A stretch of 50,863 bases of DNA, taken from Hydrogenophilales bacterium (GTDB taxonomy: Bacteria; Pseudomonadota; Gammaproteobacteria; Burkholderiales; Thiobacteraceae). A program made the translations under genes and the position numbers. This document shows positions 34,512 through 43,602 of the stretch, piece by piece. Within the stretch, counting starts at the first letter, position 1, and each line of letters begins with the position of its first letter. The stretch is taken from assembly GCA_016235775.1 (NCBI GenBank), contig JACRIU010000005.1, positions 1-50,863 on the forward strand, in the 5' to 3' direction. The notes below the pieces were generated by a model. It did no database searches. It saw only the letters and a program-made list of their open reading frames with translations, and was not told the origin of the DNA.

Positions 34512-35639
34512 TTACCCCCTGACCGCCGCGAGCGGATCTGCCGCGCTCAATGCCGCCTGTTCGCCAACCGCATTGCGCAAAAGTTTGAATTGCTGACGAT
34601 ATCCATCATTGGAAAAGACGTGCTTCACCTCGTCCACGTAGTACAAACCGCCGTACACCTCTCCCACGCCGTCCACGCTTACTGTCCGATAAGTGAGCAG
34701 CACATGCCCGTACAGCGCGCCGTCCAGATCACCCTCGGCCACCACCTTCCACGCGTTCTCATTGGCCTTGGCCTGGGCGCGCGATTGCGCCTCCGCGGTC
34801 GTGCCGCCCTGGGCCTGCTGCATGTTCCAAACGAAATCGCTTAGTCCCATGCCGTCGCTGTTCGCGGCTTGCCTCCCGAGTGTGGTCAAATTGGGTTTGA
34901 GCACCACCTCATCCGTACCCGCCCCGCTTTCCTGCGCGCGCACTACGCGCACGCTATCCGGTTTATGGCCGTCGTAGCGCGCCGAAAAGCTCAGGCAATT
35001 GGTCGCATCACCCGCATAAACCAGAATGGTCGGTAAAGACTGCCCGGAAAGTGATGGCGGCTCGAAATGAAGTATTCCTTCCCGGGTATAAAGTTCATAA
35101 CCGTTGGCATCAGCACGATCCTGAAGGAACTTGATGGCGGTGCCATCCTGAGCCAAGTTCTGGTTGTTGAGGCCGGCTTCGGCTTGCGCCAGCAACTGAT
35201 TCTCCTGTGCGATGGCCTGAACCACTGCTTGATCGGAAACTGGCCGCTGCTGGGTGGACCAGGTCGTACGCTTGTGCTCGCGGTCGAATAGAATCGTTTC
35301 GTCCTGTCCAAGCACCGTGACCATTGCAGCGCTCATATCGGCCGGATACTCGGCCTTCACTTCCTTGATGTAACCGCGCATCACTTCCTCGCGGCGGCTT
35401 CCGAACACCGCATCGATCCTGATGCGTTTCCAGGCCGCCAGGATGCCCGCATCCTGTACCGCCCATTTGCCGCCGGTGTCGCGCACCGAATCGAAAGTCA
35501 GCGTGCAGGTCGAAGCACCCTTGCGGCTCATTTCGACGCGAACCTCGCGCAGGTAGGGATAAAGCGATTGCATCTCCCTGCCGTCAACTTCAACGACACA
35601 TTCGACTGGGGCTCGCAAGCGTTCTACGGATGCTGGCAT
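34512..35639 (-). CDS. gpD/gp27-type baseplate hub protein
   Basis: The 375-residue protein fits the phage late-control gene D/VgrG N-terminal hub family. It opens with PVECVVEVDGREM and continues with KGASTCTLTFDSVRDTGG, MRGYIKEVKAEYPADMSAAM, LLAQAEAGLNNQNLAQDGTA and an ending in GEVYGGLYYVDEVKHVFSND. Trimers of this protein connect the tail tube to the spike encoded just downstream. Domain order and neighbours (LysM-like gene before, gpV after) are those of P2-like tails and several eCIS lineages. Confidence 0.9.
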   Translation of the reverse strand: MPASVERLRAPVECVVEVDGREMQSLYPYLREVRVEMSRKGASTCTLTFDSVRDTGGKWAVQDAGILAAWKRIRIDAVFGSRREEVMRGYIKEVKAEYPADMSAAMVTVLGQDETILFDREHKRTTWSTQQRPVSDQAVVQAIAQENQLLAQAEAGLNNQNLAQDGTAIKFLQDRADANGYELYTREGILHFEPPSLSGQSLPTILVYAGDATNCLSFSARYDGHKPDSVRVVRAQESGAGTDEVVLKPNLTTLGRQAANSDGMGLSDFVWNMQQAQGGTTAEAQSRAQAKANENAWKVVAEGDLDGALYGHVLLTYRTVSVDGVGEVYGGLYYVDEVKHVFSNDGYRQQFKLLRNAVGEQAALSAADPLAAVRG

Positions 35640-35648
35640 GGCCGCTCC

Positions 35649-35972
35649 TTACTCCTCCACGCGCGGTATCAGCAGCACGCGCCCGGCTTGGGCGTCGGCT
35701 GAAGCCGCAGGCTCCCCAGGTTTCCCTTGGCCAGGCAAATCGCCTGCGCAAACAATGTCCGGATTCGCATCCAGAATTCGCCACCAAGCGCGTGCCTCCG
35801 TGTAGAAATGCCGGGCCAACAGTTCAATGCGATCCGAATCTTTCCATCCATATTCGAGAACCGGGGTGGCCGGCGTGATGATCCGCGGGCGTAGTCCCTT
35901 GAATACGGGCCCGGCAGTGCTGTCCGCCTCGAATGGCCGGCAGTTGCGATAACGTGACTTCAAATCAGCCAT
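35649..35972 (-). CDS. LysM-like/tail protein X-type baseplate connector
   Basis: The 107-residue protein contains WKDSDRIELLARHFYTEARA followed by WWRILDANPDI and a Pro/Ala segment ending RVLLIPRVEE. This is the LysM/gpX arrangement found in gp53-like baseplate proteins. In Afp/PVC the LysM part is fused behind a tube-type domain (Afp7). Here it is a separate small gene directly after that domain's gene, with 11 bases between. Membership rests on length, the YxxARxWWRI pattern and position. Confidence 0.75.
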   Translation of the reverse strand: MADLKSRYRNCRPFEADSTAGPVFKGLRPRIITPATPVLEYGWKDSDRIELLARHFYTEARAWWRILDANPDIVCAGDLPGQGKPGEPAASADAQAGRVLLIPRVEE

Positions 35973-35983
35973 GGCAATTGCTC

Positions 35984-36631
35984 CTAACTTCCACCCGGCA
36001 GCATTTGCGAGGAGTTCGCCTGTCTATGCAGTTCATTTTGATAAAGCGGGTTGTTGCTTTCGATTATCTGCAATGTCAGCGTAGCCTCGGCACGATAGGG
36101 AAACAGGTTCGGCAGATGTTCTTTCATCTCGATTTGGATTTGGGTCATGAACACCGGTAGCACGACCTGCCCCCACTTGAACAACAGGACGGAGGCATGC
36201 TGATGACGGGAGAAAGCGCGCTCGCTGCCCTGCCCCAATGCCGCGAGCGTCCGGGCGCCATCCGGCGTCTGCATTTTCGGCTCAACCATATTGCGCAGGG
36301 TATCGAGTTCCGGTTGCACCCCAAATTGCGCGACGGCCGGATCACCCACATTCATGCGATCCGTGGCGTCCAGCAAAATTTTCACGCTAAAACTCTCGGC
36401 ATTCACGCTCACGCCTTGTGAGGCGCGCGCGACCTCGCTGGGGCCGCTGAAATCGTAACCGCCGCGACTCCCGGGTGCGCCGCCGGTCTTTACCGTAACA
36501 CTGCGTGTGCGCGTGATGCTGCTCGGGTTGAATTCGAATGACAACGCGAGCGGCTTCAGCGCATTCGTGTATTCGGTAAGCGAGCCCCGTTCAGTCCGGA
36601 TGCCGATTCCACCGATCAGAGGAATATCCAT
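35984..36631 (-). CDS. contractile injection system tube-type protein (Afp7 N-terminal-like)
   Basis: The 215-residue protein has the CIS_tube-type opening LKPLALSFEFNPSSITRTRS and internal SFSVKILLDATDRMN, with a C-terminal PYRAEATLTLQIIESNNPLY. It is probably the tube-initiator that joins the inner tube to the hub, rather than the main tube (which is at 41078). The start ATG shares its A with the stop of the 77-residue gene (TAATG), so translation is coupled. Confidence 0.82.
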   Translation of the reverse strand: MDIPLIGGIGIRTERGSLTEYTNALKPLALSFEFNPSSITRTRSVTVKTGGAPGSRGGYDFSGPSEVARASQGVSVNAESFSVKILLDATDRMNVGDPAVAQFGVQPELDTLRNMVEPKMQTPDGARTLAALGQGSERAFSRHQHASVLLFKWGQVVLPVFMTQIQIEMKEHLPNLFPYRAEATLTLQIIESNNPLYQNELHRQANSSQMLPGGS

Positions 36632-36864
36632 TACCGCATTCTCCCCGCCACGCTTGCCTGAATATGCACGGCGATCGTTTGGGCGACCGCCGCGTCGCTG
36701 CCGCCCGGCGCGATCATCAGCGGCCCGAGTTTTAAATGGGGGATGTTTGCCGCGCCCGGCCAGGATAAGCGGCCCAGCTCCCCCCCCACCAAGCGGGCGA
36801 TATTGGCGGCGCGCCCGCTGTATTCGGGCGGGAGATGCAGGCGAATCGCATCAATGGACAGCAT
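36631..36864 (-). CDS. 77-residue eCIS protein of unknown function
   Basis: The real frame starts at ATG 36864 with ggag eight bases upstream, inside the last codons of the ATPase gene (14-base overlap). It encodes IRLHLPPEYSGRAANIARLV followed by IPHLKLGPLMIAPGG and AQTIAVHIQA. The LPP-E-x-G-x-A and APGGSDAAVA phrases suggest a structural or accessory particle protein, as small genes in this position occur in related loci. I cannot name the family. Confidence 0.7.
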   Translation of the reverse strand: MLSIDAIRLHLPPEYSGRAANIARLVGGELGRLSWPGAANIPHLKLGPLMIAPGGSDAAVAQTIAVHIQASVAGRMR

Positions 36865-38185
36865 GTTCACTCCGCTTGGGCAAATGCCCGGCCAACCAGC
36901 CCAGGCTGGAGGGCATGACGTCAATGGTTTCCTTCTGCAACTCCAGCCAAACCCCGCGTGCAATGCGTTGCAAGCTGATCGCGCCCGCTTCGCCCGCGGC
37001 CAGAAACGATGCGTGCAAGATCGCGTTGCGTATCTGCCCGCCTGTGAGTTCGATCGCCTGGCCCAATGCATCGCAATCGACCTCCGCATCGATGGGCGCG
37101 CCAGGCGGAATATGCCGCCGCCAGAGTTGCGCGCGCGCTTGCGCATTCGGGCGCGGAAACTCGATCACGCTTTGAAAACGGCGCGCAAATGCAGAGTCGA
37201 TGTTTTGCCGAAGATTGGTCGTGAGAATGCACGGACCGTGATGATTTTCCATGCGGGTGAGCAAGTGGCTGACCTCCATATTCGCATAGCGATCGCGCGC
37301 TTCTTTGATCTCGCCGCGCTTGCCGAACAGGCTGTCCGCCTCATCGAACAGCAAAACCGCTTGACGTTGTTGCGCGGCGTTGAATATGGCGCTGAGGTTG
37401 CGTTCGGTCTCCCCAACATACTTGCTGACCACCATGCCCAGATCGATCCGGTAGAGCGGCCAGCCCAGTTCCTGCGCGACCACTTCGGCGGCAAAGGTCT
37501 TGCCGGTGCCGGAGGGCCCGGCGAACAGGGCCACCGGGCCACCCACGGCCCGCGCCTTCCATTCCCCCATCACTTTGTCGCGAAAGCGCACCCATAGGAG
37601 AAATTCGTACAATGCCTCCATGCTCGCGGGCGGCAAAATCAAATCTTGTTTGGTGGCGGCCACCGCGATGGGGATCGCGCCGGGTATCTCCCCCGCATTC
37701 GGCAGCGCCCACCCCAGCACGGCCGAGCGTGCGGCTTGGCTTGGCTTGATCGGCGAATAGCTATCAGTCCAGCCGCTTTCGATCAGGCCGGAGCAAATTA
37801 AAGGGGCGTCTGACTGCAAACGGTCAAGCAGGAGCGCCGTGTCATCGGGGTCAAAAAAGAAAAGATCGCGCAGCAACGCAAGGCTGGGGTAGGGGCTTCC
37901 CGCACCCCCTTGCAATTGTTGAAACATCCAACCCAAATGCGGCACTGCATCGGGCGCCAATGCGCACAGCAGGATTTCAATATCCCACGGATCGAGATCG
38001 TATCGTTGAATAAGCGGCGCCAATGGCGTCTGCTGACGCTGCGTACTGACCTGCTCTTGGAGCAAGGCCAGGCGTTCGCGCGCAGCATCTCCAATCGCCT
38101 CACCCTGCCTAGCGTTGACAAGCAAAGCGCCGAGCAGCTCTATGCGCTCCCACTCCACCGCCAAACCAGGAACCTCAAGCGTCAT
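36851..38185 (-). CDS. AAA+ ATPase of the eCIS (Afp15-like)
   Basis: The 444-residue protein has a helical N-domain of about 190 residues. A classic AAA+ module follows, with Walker A AGPSGTGKTFAAE near 220, Walker B AVLLFDEADSLFGKR near 280, sensor 1 ILTTNLRQN and arginine-finger region DSAFARRFQSVIEF. An ATPase of this type is a constant eCIS component, probably for assembly or cargo loading. It differs from ClpV of type VI systems, which is a double-ring Clp protein, so this is not a sheath-recycling system. It overlaps the upstream stop by four bases. Confidence 0.93.
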   Translation of the reverse strand: MTLEVPGLAVEWERIELLGALLVNARQGEAIGDAARERLALLQEQVSTQRQQTPLAPLIQRYDLDPWDIEILLCALAPDAVPHLGWMFQQLQGGAGSPYPSLALLRDLFFFDPDDTALLLDRLQSDAPLICSGLIESGWTDSYSPIKPSQAARSAVLGWALPNAGEIPGAIPIAVAATKQDLILPPASMEALYEFLLWVRFRDKVMGEWKARAVGGPVALFAGPSGTGKTFAAEVVAQELGWPLYRIDLGMVVSKYVGETERNLSAIFNAAQQRQAVLLFDEADSLFGKRGEIKEARDRYANMEVSHLLTRMENHHGPCILTTNLRQNIDSAFARRFQSVIEFPRPNAQARAQLWRRHIPPGAPIDAEVDCDALGQAIELTGGQIRNAILHASFLAAGEAGAISLQRIARGVWLELQKETIDVMPSSLGWLAGHLPKRSEHAVH

Positions 38186-39228
38186 GGCGAGCCCTCCCGC
38201 AAGGAAACCATAAGCGGGTTGCTGCTCAGCACGAGCTGACGCCCATCAGCGCCCGCGATGGTGCGCTCGGCGTAGAGCATCGACTGGCCAATCTGCGGCA
38301 AGGGAAACTCGATCTTGGCCGCGTTATTCAAAATTGCGGCAAGATTCTCGTCCGGGTCGAAGCGCTCCGCCACAACGGCCGCTTCCGCCGGCACGGCCGC
38401 CTGCGGCTTCCAGCCATCCGCGGCGCCCACTATCCAGGTATCCCAGCGCAACTGAACCTTCTCACCGGCGGCGCCCAGCACCACGACCGATAATTTGGCC
38501 GGCTTGTTCGCCAAGGTGAAAACGTGGCTGTACTGAGGCTTCCCATCGACCAGCAACAATACATGCGGCGCCCATTGCGGATTGTGCGTCTCGACTTGGA
38601 TACGGGGAACCGGCAGGCCTTGTGGCGCTATCTGGTCATGGATATCCGAAATCGGCAATGAGCGCCCATGCGGATCGACCATGACCTCAAATGCGGTCTG
38701 CGCCACCCGCGGTCCAAATTGCGGTAGCGTCTCCAAGGGAAACGGTACGAGTGAAAGCTCATAGCCCACTGAAAATCGATAGGGCACGTCCGGCTGTGTT
38801 GCCCAAAGGTGATTCAGTTCGTCCAATGACAGGAAGTGCGGCGCGATATGCAGCATCGCAATCTGTTTTTTAGTTGCGGTATCGAGTATGCGCAGCATGG
38901 GGTGCTGATGCATCGCCTGCATGGCCGCACCAACCAATCGCAATTCAACCTCTCCATCGGTCAGTGTGTTATCTGCCACAGCAAATGGGGTGATCAGACA
39001 AAACAAACGCACGAATAGTCGATTATCCGGGCTGCCGTCAGCCGGGTAAGCGCCGGAATCGACACGATAGAAGAACAGATTAAGGCGCGATTTATCGGCC
39101 GAACGCGCAATCGAGGACTTGGGGTGCCCAACAAGAACCAGGCTTTCATCCATGTGGGTTTTTTCGTGAAGCATCTGGCGCAGCGCGCCTGCGACAACTG
39201 AAAGTGGAGAAGGAGCCGGCGCGGCCAT
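38182..39228 (-). CDS. DUF4255 tail terminator/cap (Afp16/Pvc16-like)
   Basis: The 348-residue protein has the DUF4255 N-domain: LSVVAGALRQMLHEK, SRLNLFFYRVDSGAYPADGS, RLFCLITPFAVADNTLTDGE, and YRFSVGYELSLVPFPLE. The C-terminal immunoglobulin-like part (GKPQYSHVFTLANKPAKLSV) is present in the longer members of this group. In Afp/PVC this protein caps the tube and sheath and ends polymerisation. Its position directly before the AAA+ ATPase gene is also typical. A gagga site lies upstream of the ATG. Confidence 0.9.
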   Translation of the reverse strand: MAAPAPSPLSVVAGALRQMLHEKTHMDESLVLVGHPKSSIARSADKSRLNLFFYRVDSGAYPADGSPDNRLFVRLFCLITPFAVADNTLTDGEVELRLVGAAMQAMHQHPMLRILDTATKKQIAMLHIAPHFLSLDELNHLWATQPDVPYRFSVGYELSLVPFPLETLPQFGPRVAQTAFEVMVDPHGRSLPISDIHDQIAPQGLPVPRIQVETHNPQWAPHVLLLVDGKPQYSHVFTLANKPAKLSVVVLGAAGEKVQLRWDTWIVGAADGWKPQAAVPAEAAVVAERFDPDENLAAILNNAAKIEFPLPQIGQSMLYAERTIAGADGRQLVLSSNPLMVSLREGSP

Positions 39229-39230
39229 AT

Positions 39231-40244
39231 CTACAGTCCTCGCAGGTAGTGACGGCTAGCAAAATCTGCCGAGGATGACGATGCGGGTGTAGAGGGCGCA
39301 AGTAATACCGGCGACTCCACGATGACTTCGATGCGCCCGATCACAATGCCCGGCGCGGGAGGTTCGCTCCGATGCATCGCCGTTTGATTCCTGGATTCGC
39401 CTTGCGGCGCCGGGTTCGCTTGGTCCGCATGCTCCGTGAAACGCTCGACCGGCGCCGGCGCTTCAGTAGAGGCTGCATTGATCGGTATTTCCTTTTGAAG
39501 CGAGCCCAAGGTCTCGCCAACCGCCGAATTTCCCAAGTGTTCCCGCTCCCCGCCCTCTCGCACTGTGACGGACGGCCGGCCTTGCGAAGCCGGCGCGGCG
39601 CCCGGCCTCGGCAAGCTCGCAGATTGGGGAGGGGACATTGCAGGCATTGATTCGGGATATTGGGGCGATGGCGCCATTGGCGCGTTCCCTGCACCGTTTT
39701 CAGCTACCGCTTCGGACGCGGGCAAACCATCCGATGATGATTTGCCTCGTGGGATTTTTTCGCTCGCTTTCTCCTGCGGCAAATCGAGGTCGCCAAGAAC
39801 GGCATCAACTTGTCTCGGGATCGAGGGAGTATCCGGTAATTTCGTCATCTCGGAAGCCGCTGCCGGACGTTCAGTGATCTGCTGAGGCTGGCTTTCAGCG
39901 CTCACTAAAAAGGGTCCCCCTCCCCCAGCGCGTCTCTCGTTACCGAGAGCGGTCAGTACTCGCGTATCGCTTTCCTGACCATCGCGCCTCTCTAACACCG
40001 GATCCTCCTGTTTAGGGAGTCCATAGACTTTTGGTCGAAGGGGGACGAGGGAAACTGGTTCGACCACGCTGGGCGGCCTATTCGGGACAGCTATAAATCG
40101 TGAATGCTGCATCCCATTATCTGGATTACGCTCGGATGCTTCAGCCGGCGTTTGCGATCTGTGCGGCGCGGTGCGCGCCGGCGGCTTTGTTTGCCTGCGC
40201 GCATCGGCCACAATCGCAGCGAATAAGCCTCTCGCCGGCCTCAT
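39231..40244 (-). CDS. proline-rich, disordered eCIS linker protein
   Basis: From ATG 40244 the protein has 337 residues, dominated by Pro, Ala, Ser, Glu and Gln with almost no hydrophobic core. Only the last 50 residues show a structured pattern, GIVIGRIEVIVESPVLL. Short C-terminal peptides of the form IGRIEV end comparable linker proteins next to DUF4255 genes in other contractile loci, as I recall. The ATG overlaps the preceding stop (ATGA); a longer frame from 40433 runs inside that gene and is rejected. A role in length control, cap attachment or assembly is possible; none is shown. Confidence 0.75.
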   Translation of the reverse strand: MRPARGLFAAIVADARRQTKPPARTAPHRSQTPAEASERNPDNGMQHSRFIAVPNRPPSVVEPVSLVPLRPKVYGLPKQEDPVLERRDGQESDTRVLTALGNERRAGGGGPFLVSAESQPQQITERPAAASEMTKLPDTPSIPRQVDAVLGDLDLPQEKASEKIPRGKSSSDGLPASEAVAENGAGNAPMAPSPQYPESMPAMSPPQSASLPRPGAAPASQGRPSVTVREGGEREHLGNSAVGETLGSLQKEIPINAASTEAPAPVERFTEHADQANPAPQGESRNQTAMHRSEPPAPGIVIGRIEVIVESPVLLAPSTPASSSSADFASRHYLRGL

Positions 40245-41071
40245 GACGCCAAGCCCCGATCGCGCTCGATCAAGCGCAGGTAAAACAAGCGGCGCGAGCG
40301 ATTCAGCGAGAGGATGGCCTCCTCTCCCCAGTGATAGCGCGAAGCAAGCGTATGAAGCTCGCCCAGCAACTGCTCGCCGGAGACACCCGCCATGGCATAC
40401 GGATCCAACCCCATGAGCTGCTCTGCGCCACATTCGGGACAGACAACCGACATTGTCGTACCCAGGCTCGGTGCGACTGCTTCCAACGCCGCTTCCATCT
40501 CATCGATATCCCGTGGCGTACAGGATTCCAGGAAGCTTGGAGGAGGCGCGCTTCCGTTGACGCGCACCACGCATGACTCGACCAAGGATTGTAAGGCCGC
40601 CTGTTCCGAGACGGCATTCGCAACACGTTCTTGATCGTCACCGGTAGGCACGCGCAAAACCACGTCCGCATCCCGCACTCGCGTGGTGGCGAATGGATAT
40701 CCCTCGCCCGCCAACTGCACCGGTAACGCAGGGAGTGCGATCTCTATGTCAAACGGAGCATCGCAGCGTTCACATTGCGCCGTGAGCCATCGGTGATCGC
40801 CCCCCAGCATGCGCGCGAGCGTCAGCATGAGATATTGGCGATCCGCTACGCACAGATTGGAGGCCAAGCCACCTTCGGGGCACTCTTCATCGCGCACGAT
40901 GGCCGAATCGAGCAATGCGCTAATCTTGCTGGGAGAGTTTGCTTGGGCAGCGGCCAATTCGGCGAGCCGAAGCTCCAAATGCCCCGTCAGCGGCCGGAGC
41001 CATACCTCGCGCTTGACGTTGCCGTCAACAAAGAGGCCGCCCGGCAATGTCACACGGCAAGCATGGTCCAT
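40241..41071 (-). CDS. baseplate hub/assembly protein with two CxxC pairs (T4 gp26/gp28-like)
   Basis: The 276-residue protein begins VTLPGGLFVDGNVKREVWLR with PLTGHLELRLAEL following. This opening is typical of T4-type baseplate hub assembly proteins in eCIS loci. Two Cys pairs, QCERCDAPF mid-protein and VCPECGAEQ further on, could form one zinc site. The last 50 residues (LHTLASRYHWGEEAILSLNR) are conserved-looking helices. It follows the tube gene by six bases and has no strong ribosome site, so it is probably coupled to tube translation at lower yield. Family assignment is moderately certain. Confidence 0.75.
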   Translation of the reverse strand: MDHACRVTLPGGLFVDGNVKREVWLRPLTGHLELRLAELAAAQANSPSKISALLDSAIVRDEECPEGGLASNLCVADRQYLMLTLARMLGGDHRWLTAQCERCDAPFDIEIALPALPVQLAGEGYPFATTRVRDADVVLRVPTGDDQERVANAVSEQAALQSLVESCVVRVNGSAPPPSFLESCTPRDIDEMEAALEAVAPSLGTTMSVVCPECGAEQLMGLDPYAMAGVSGEQLLGELHTLASRYHWGEEAILSLNRSRRLFYLRLIERDRGLAS

Positions 41072-41077
41072 GGCGTC

Positions 41078-41581
41078 TTAGAATTCCGTCGGCTCCGTGA
41101 CCGCGGTATCACGAACCCAGCCTTCGTGCTCGAGCTTGATGATCTGGATGCCCACCTTGTTGGTTGCGCCCGCATCCAGCTCGGGCAGCGCCTGAAACTC
41201 GGACACCCAGGCGCTCCGTATCGTGTAGGCGAGTGCGGGGCTGCCCTGCTCGTTGAGCACCTGAATCACGATGTTGCGCCGAAACTTCGCGAGCTTGATC
41301 CGGTCATCCAGCTTATTGACCAGATTGGCCCACTCTTCGAACACGGGGTCGTGCGTCAGCCCTTGCTCAAGCGTGATCGGATCGAACTTGGTTCCGCCCG
41401 GCAAACGCCTTTCGTGGCTCGGGTCTCCGGCGGAACGCCAGCCCACGGCTTCGGTCGTCATCTTGAGCGCCGACATCTTGCGCAGGCCGGCGACCGGCTT
41501 GCCGTCGATCAGCACTTGAAACCTGAATGTCCGATATGGATCATATCGGTGGGCATTTGCGGGAAATAGTGGCGCAGGCAT
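41078..41581 (-). CDS. inner tail tube protein (T4 gp19-like)
   Basis: The 167-residue protein reads PYRTFRFQVLIDGKPVAGLR, KMTTEAVGWRSAGD, LPGGTKFDPITLEQGLTHDP and WVSEFQALPELDAGATNKVG. This is the full gp19/Hcp-like tube subunit of Afp1/Pvc1 type. Hexamer stacks form the inner tube that carries cargo. A strong aaaggag site matches the need for high expression. Only one clear tube gene exists in the locus, besides the tube-initiator-like protein at 35984. Confidence 0.95.
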   Translation of the reverse strand: MPAPLFPANAHRYDPYRTFRFQVLIDGKPVAGLRKMSALKMTTEAVGWRSAGDPSHERRLPGGTKFDPITLEQGLTHDPVFEEWANLVNKLDDRIKLAKFRRNIVIQVLNEQGSPALAYTIRSAWVSEFQALPELDAGATNKVGIQIIKLEHEGWVRDTAVTEPTEF

Positions 41582-41604
41582 GCTTAGTCTCCTTTATGCT
41601 GTTC

Positions 41605-43560
41605 TTAGGGCTGTTGACCGGCTTTTTGCTGGATGCGGACAATGACGAACTCCGCCGGCTTGACCGGCGCGAAAGCGACTATGACGATCACTTGCCCCGC
41701 GTCGATGTCGGCCTGCGTCATGGTGTCGCCCAGGCCGCAACGCACGTAGTAGGCATCCGGCGCTTTCTCGCCTTGGAATGCGCCGGCTCGCCACAAACCA
41801 TTCATGAAGCCGTCGATATTCGACCGCAACGACGCCCACAAACGGTGATCGTTCGGCTCGAACACGGCCCACATGATGCCGCCCTTGATGCTTTCCTTGA
41901 TCAGGATGCCGGTGCGCCGCACCGGCACGTAGCGCCACTCCGGCTTGGCCTTGGTGGACAAGGTGCGGGCGCCCCAGATCACCGACCCATAGCCCGGAAA
42001 TTTTCTGAGGCAATTCACCCCCAGGGGATTGAGAATGTCCTGGTCGCCATCGACAACATCAAACTCCAAACTGGCCACGCCAAGCAACGATGTCTCAACG
42101 CCTGCCGGCGCTTTCCACACACCGCGGGTTCCGTCCGTTTTGGCCCAGGCGCCCGCCGCAAATCCCGAGGGCGCTACAGCCAGCGCCGCCGCCCCGCCCG
42201 CGGGGTCGGGCATTCTGACCCAAGGGTAATACAGCACGGAATATTGGGAGGTGGAGAGATTCAGTTGATCAAATTCATCCGCCGTGAGTTCTTTTCCTAT
42301 GGGGGGGTCGATGATGGCCATGCGATTGCCCATTTTTTCGCAATGGCTTACAGCAGCGTCGATATAGGCCTTGTCATCCTTGGCATATTTGCCGGGTAGA
42401 ACAACGATGCTCACATCAGGGATTTTGGCCAGTTTTTTATCGAAAAAATCTTGGTAGTCACTGGCGAGCGGCTCCCCGCCATCGTGACCCTGTCCGAGCG
42501 TTGGCAGCTTTGTGATGTCAGAACCAGTCGGCTTGGGCAATATGTTCGCCGCTCCATCCACCAGCTTCACTTTATCGCCCGCCAGTTTTAGCGATTGAAC
42601 TAGGGGACCATCGTATACGCGGACCGAAGACTCCGCTGTCTTGCTGCCAGAGGTGAGAATGAACTTGTTCAGAACACCCCCTGTTCCGCCGAGTTCACAA
42701 GCAAAACTCTTGTGGGGCTCGTCCGCATTTATTGCCTTGACCTTTGTTGTGATGAGCGCGGCGATCTTCAGTCCGTCAGCTCTGAAGTCAGACGGATTCG
42801 ACAACGCAAGATCGGCAGGTTTACCGAGGCTGATCAGCCTTTTCTCCCCTCCATCCAACCTGAGTTCCAAGTAGATGCCGTCCTTGAAGGCATCCTTGGC
42901 AAGTTCATCCTTGAAATAACTGGCTTTGGTTTCGTCGAGGTCACTCCCCGTCAGGCTTCCCTTTTGGGTAAAACCATTTGCATCCGGCGTAAGCTCAGCG
43001 CGAATAAGCTTCGATGCTTTAAGGCGGATGATTACATAGTCATCGCTGCCAGGGAGCATGTTAAGGTGTTCGTACGCCGGCTCTTCTTCGACGAATTCCT
43101 TATCTGCATTCGGTTTTGCCGGATTCGGCTTCAGCCGGCCAACCCGAAGGGTAAATTCCGCCCCGTCTTTGGCCGTCTCGACCTTCAACACGTAGCCATT
43201 GGCCCAGATTCCTTTGCTCGTCGCCTCGATTTTCAGGATATCCTTGTTTCCTGAAGCTTCGCTCGCCAAACCTACGCTCGCGGCTTTTGCACCTTCGCTG
43301 CTTCGCAACCGAACCACGTACGCGTCCCGCCCTCCGTTTAGGTAATAGGCGAGCAGCGCAAGCCCCATGGGATCATCCGCGCCACCGGCCTTCCCAAAAT
43401 GATCGTCATATTCATCAAGGCTATGGATCAGGATCGCCTGATTGATCGGGCCCTGTTTGCAGCTTCCGAGAAACGCCGCAGTTGAAGTCGATACCGCGCT
43501 GATCGGCTTCGATCCGCTTGGAATCTCTTCCATGTAAACCCCGGGGTGGTTATAGGCCAT
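41605..43560 (-). CDS. contractile sheath protein
   Basis: The 651-residue protein has the sheath N-terminus YNHPGVYMEEIPSGSKPISA, the VSTSTAAFLG strand and the C-terminal sheath core: CLRKFPGYGSVIWGARTLST, EWRYVPVRRTGILIKESIKG and WRAGAFQGEKAPDAYYVRCG. The C-terminal third is the part that contracts in T4 gp18, Afp2 and Pvc2. About 300 inserted residues in the middle would decorate the surface. The start has the strongest ribosome site of the operon (aaaggaggc). A single sheath gene is present, unlike Afp/PVC, which have three. Confidence 0.95.
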   Translation of the reverse strand: MAYNHPGVYMEEIPSGSKPISAVSTSTAAFLGSCKQGPINQAILIHSLDEYDDHFGKAGGADDPMGLALLAYYLNGGRDAYVVRLRSSEGAKAASVGLASEASGNKDILKIEATSKGIWANGYVLKVETAKDGAEFTLRVGRLKPNPAKPNADKEFVEEEPAYEHLNMLPGSDDYVIIRLKASKLIRAELTPDANGFTQKGSLTGSDLDETKASYFKDELAKDAFKDGIYLELRLDGGEKRLISLGKPADLALSNPSDFRADGLKIAALITTKVKAINADEPHKSFACELGGTGGVLNKFILTSGSKTAESSVRVYDGPLVQSLKLAGDKVKLVDGAANILPKPTGSDITKLPTLGQGHDGGEPLASDYQDFFDKKLAKIPDVSIVVLPGKYAKDDKAYIDAAVSHCEKMGNRMAIIDPPIGKELTADEFDQLNLSTSQYSVLYYPWVRMPDPAGGAAALAVAPSGFAAGAWAKTDGTRGVWKAPAGVETSLLGVASLEFDVVDGDQDILNPLGVNCLRKFPGYGSVIWGARTLSTKAKPEWRYVPVRRTGILIKESIKGGIMWAVFEPNDHRLWASLRSNIDGFMNGLWRAGAFQGEKAPDAYYVRCGLGDTMTQADIDAGQVIVIVAFAPVKPAEFVIVRIQQKAGQQP

Positions 43561-43602
43561 CAGAAGTGCCTCCTTTGTTTATTAAATTGCTCACGAAAAT
43601 CG

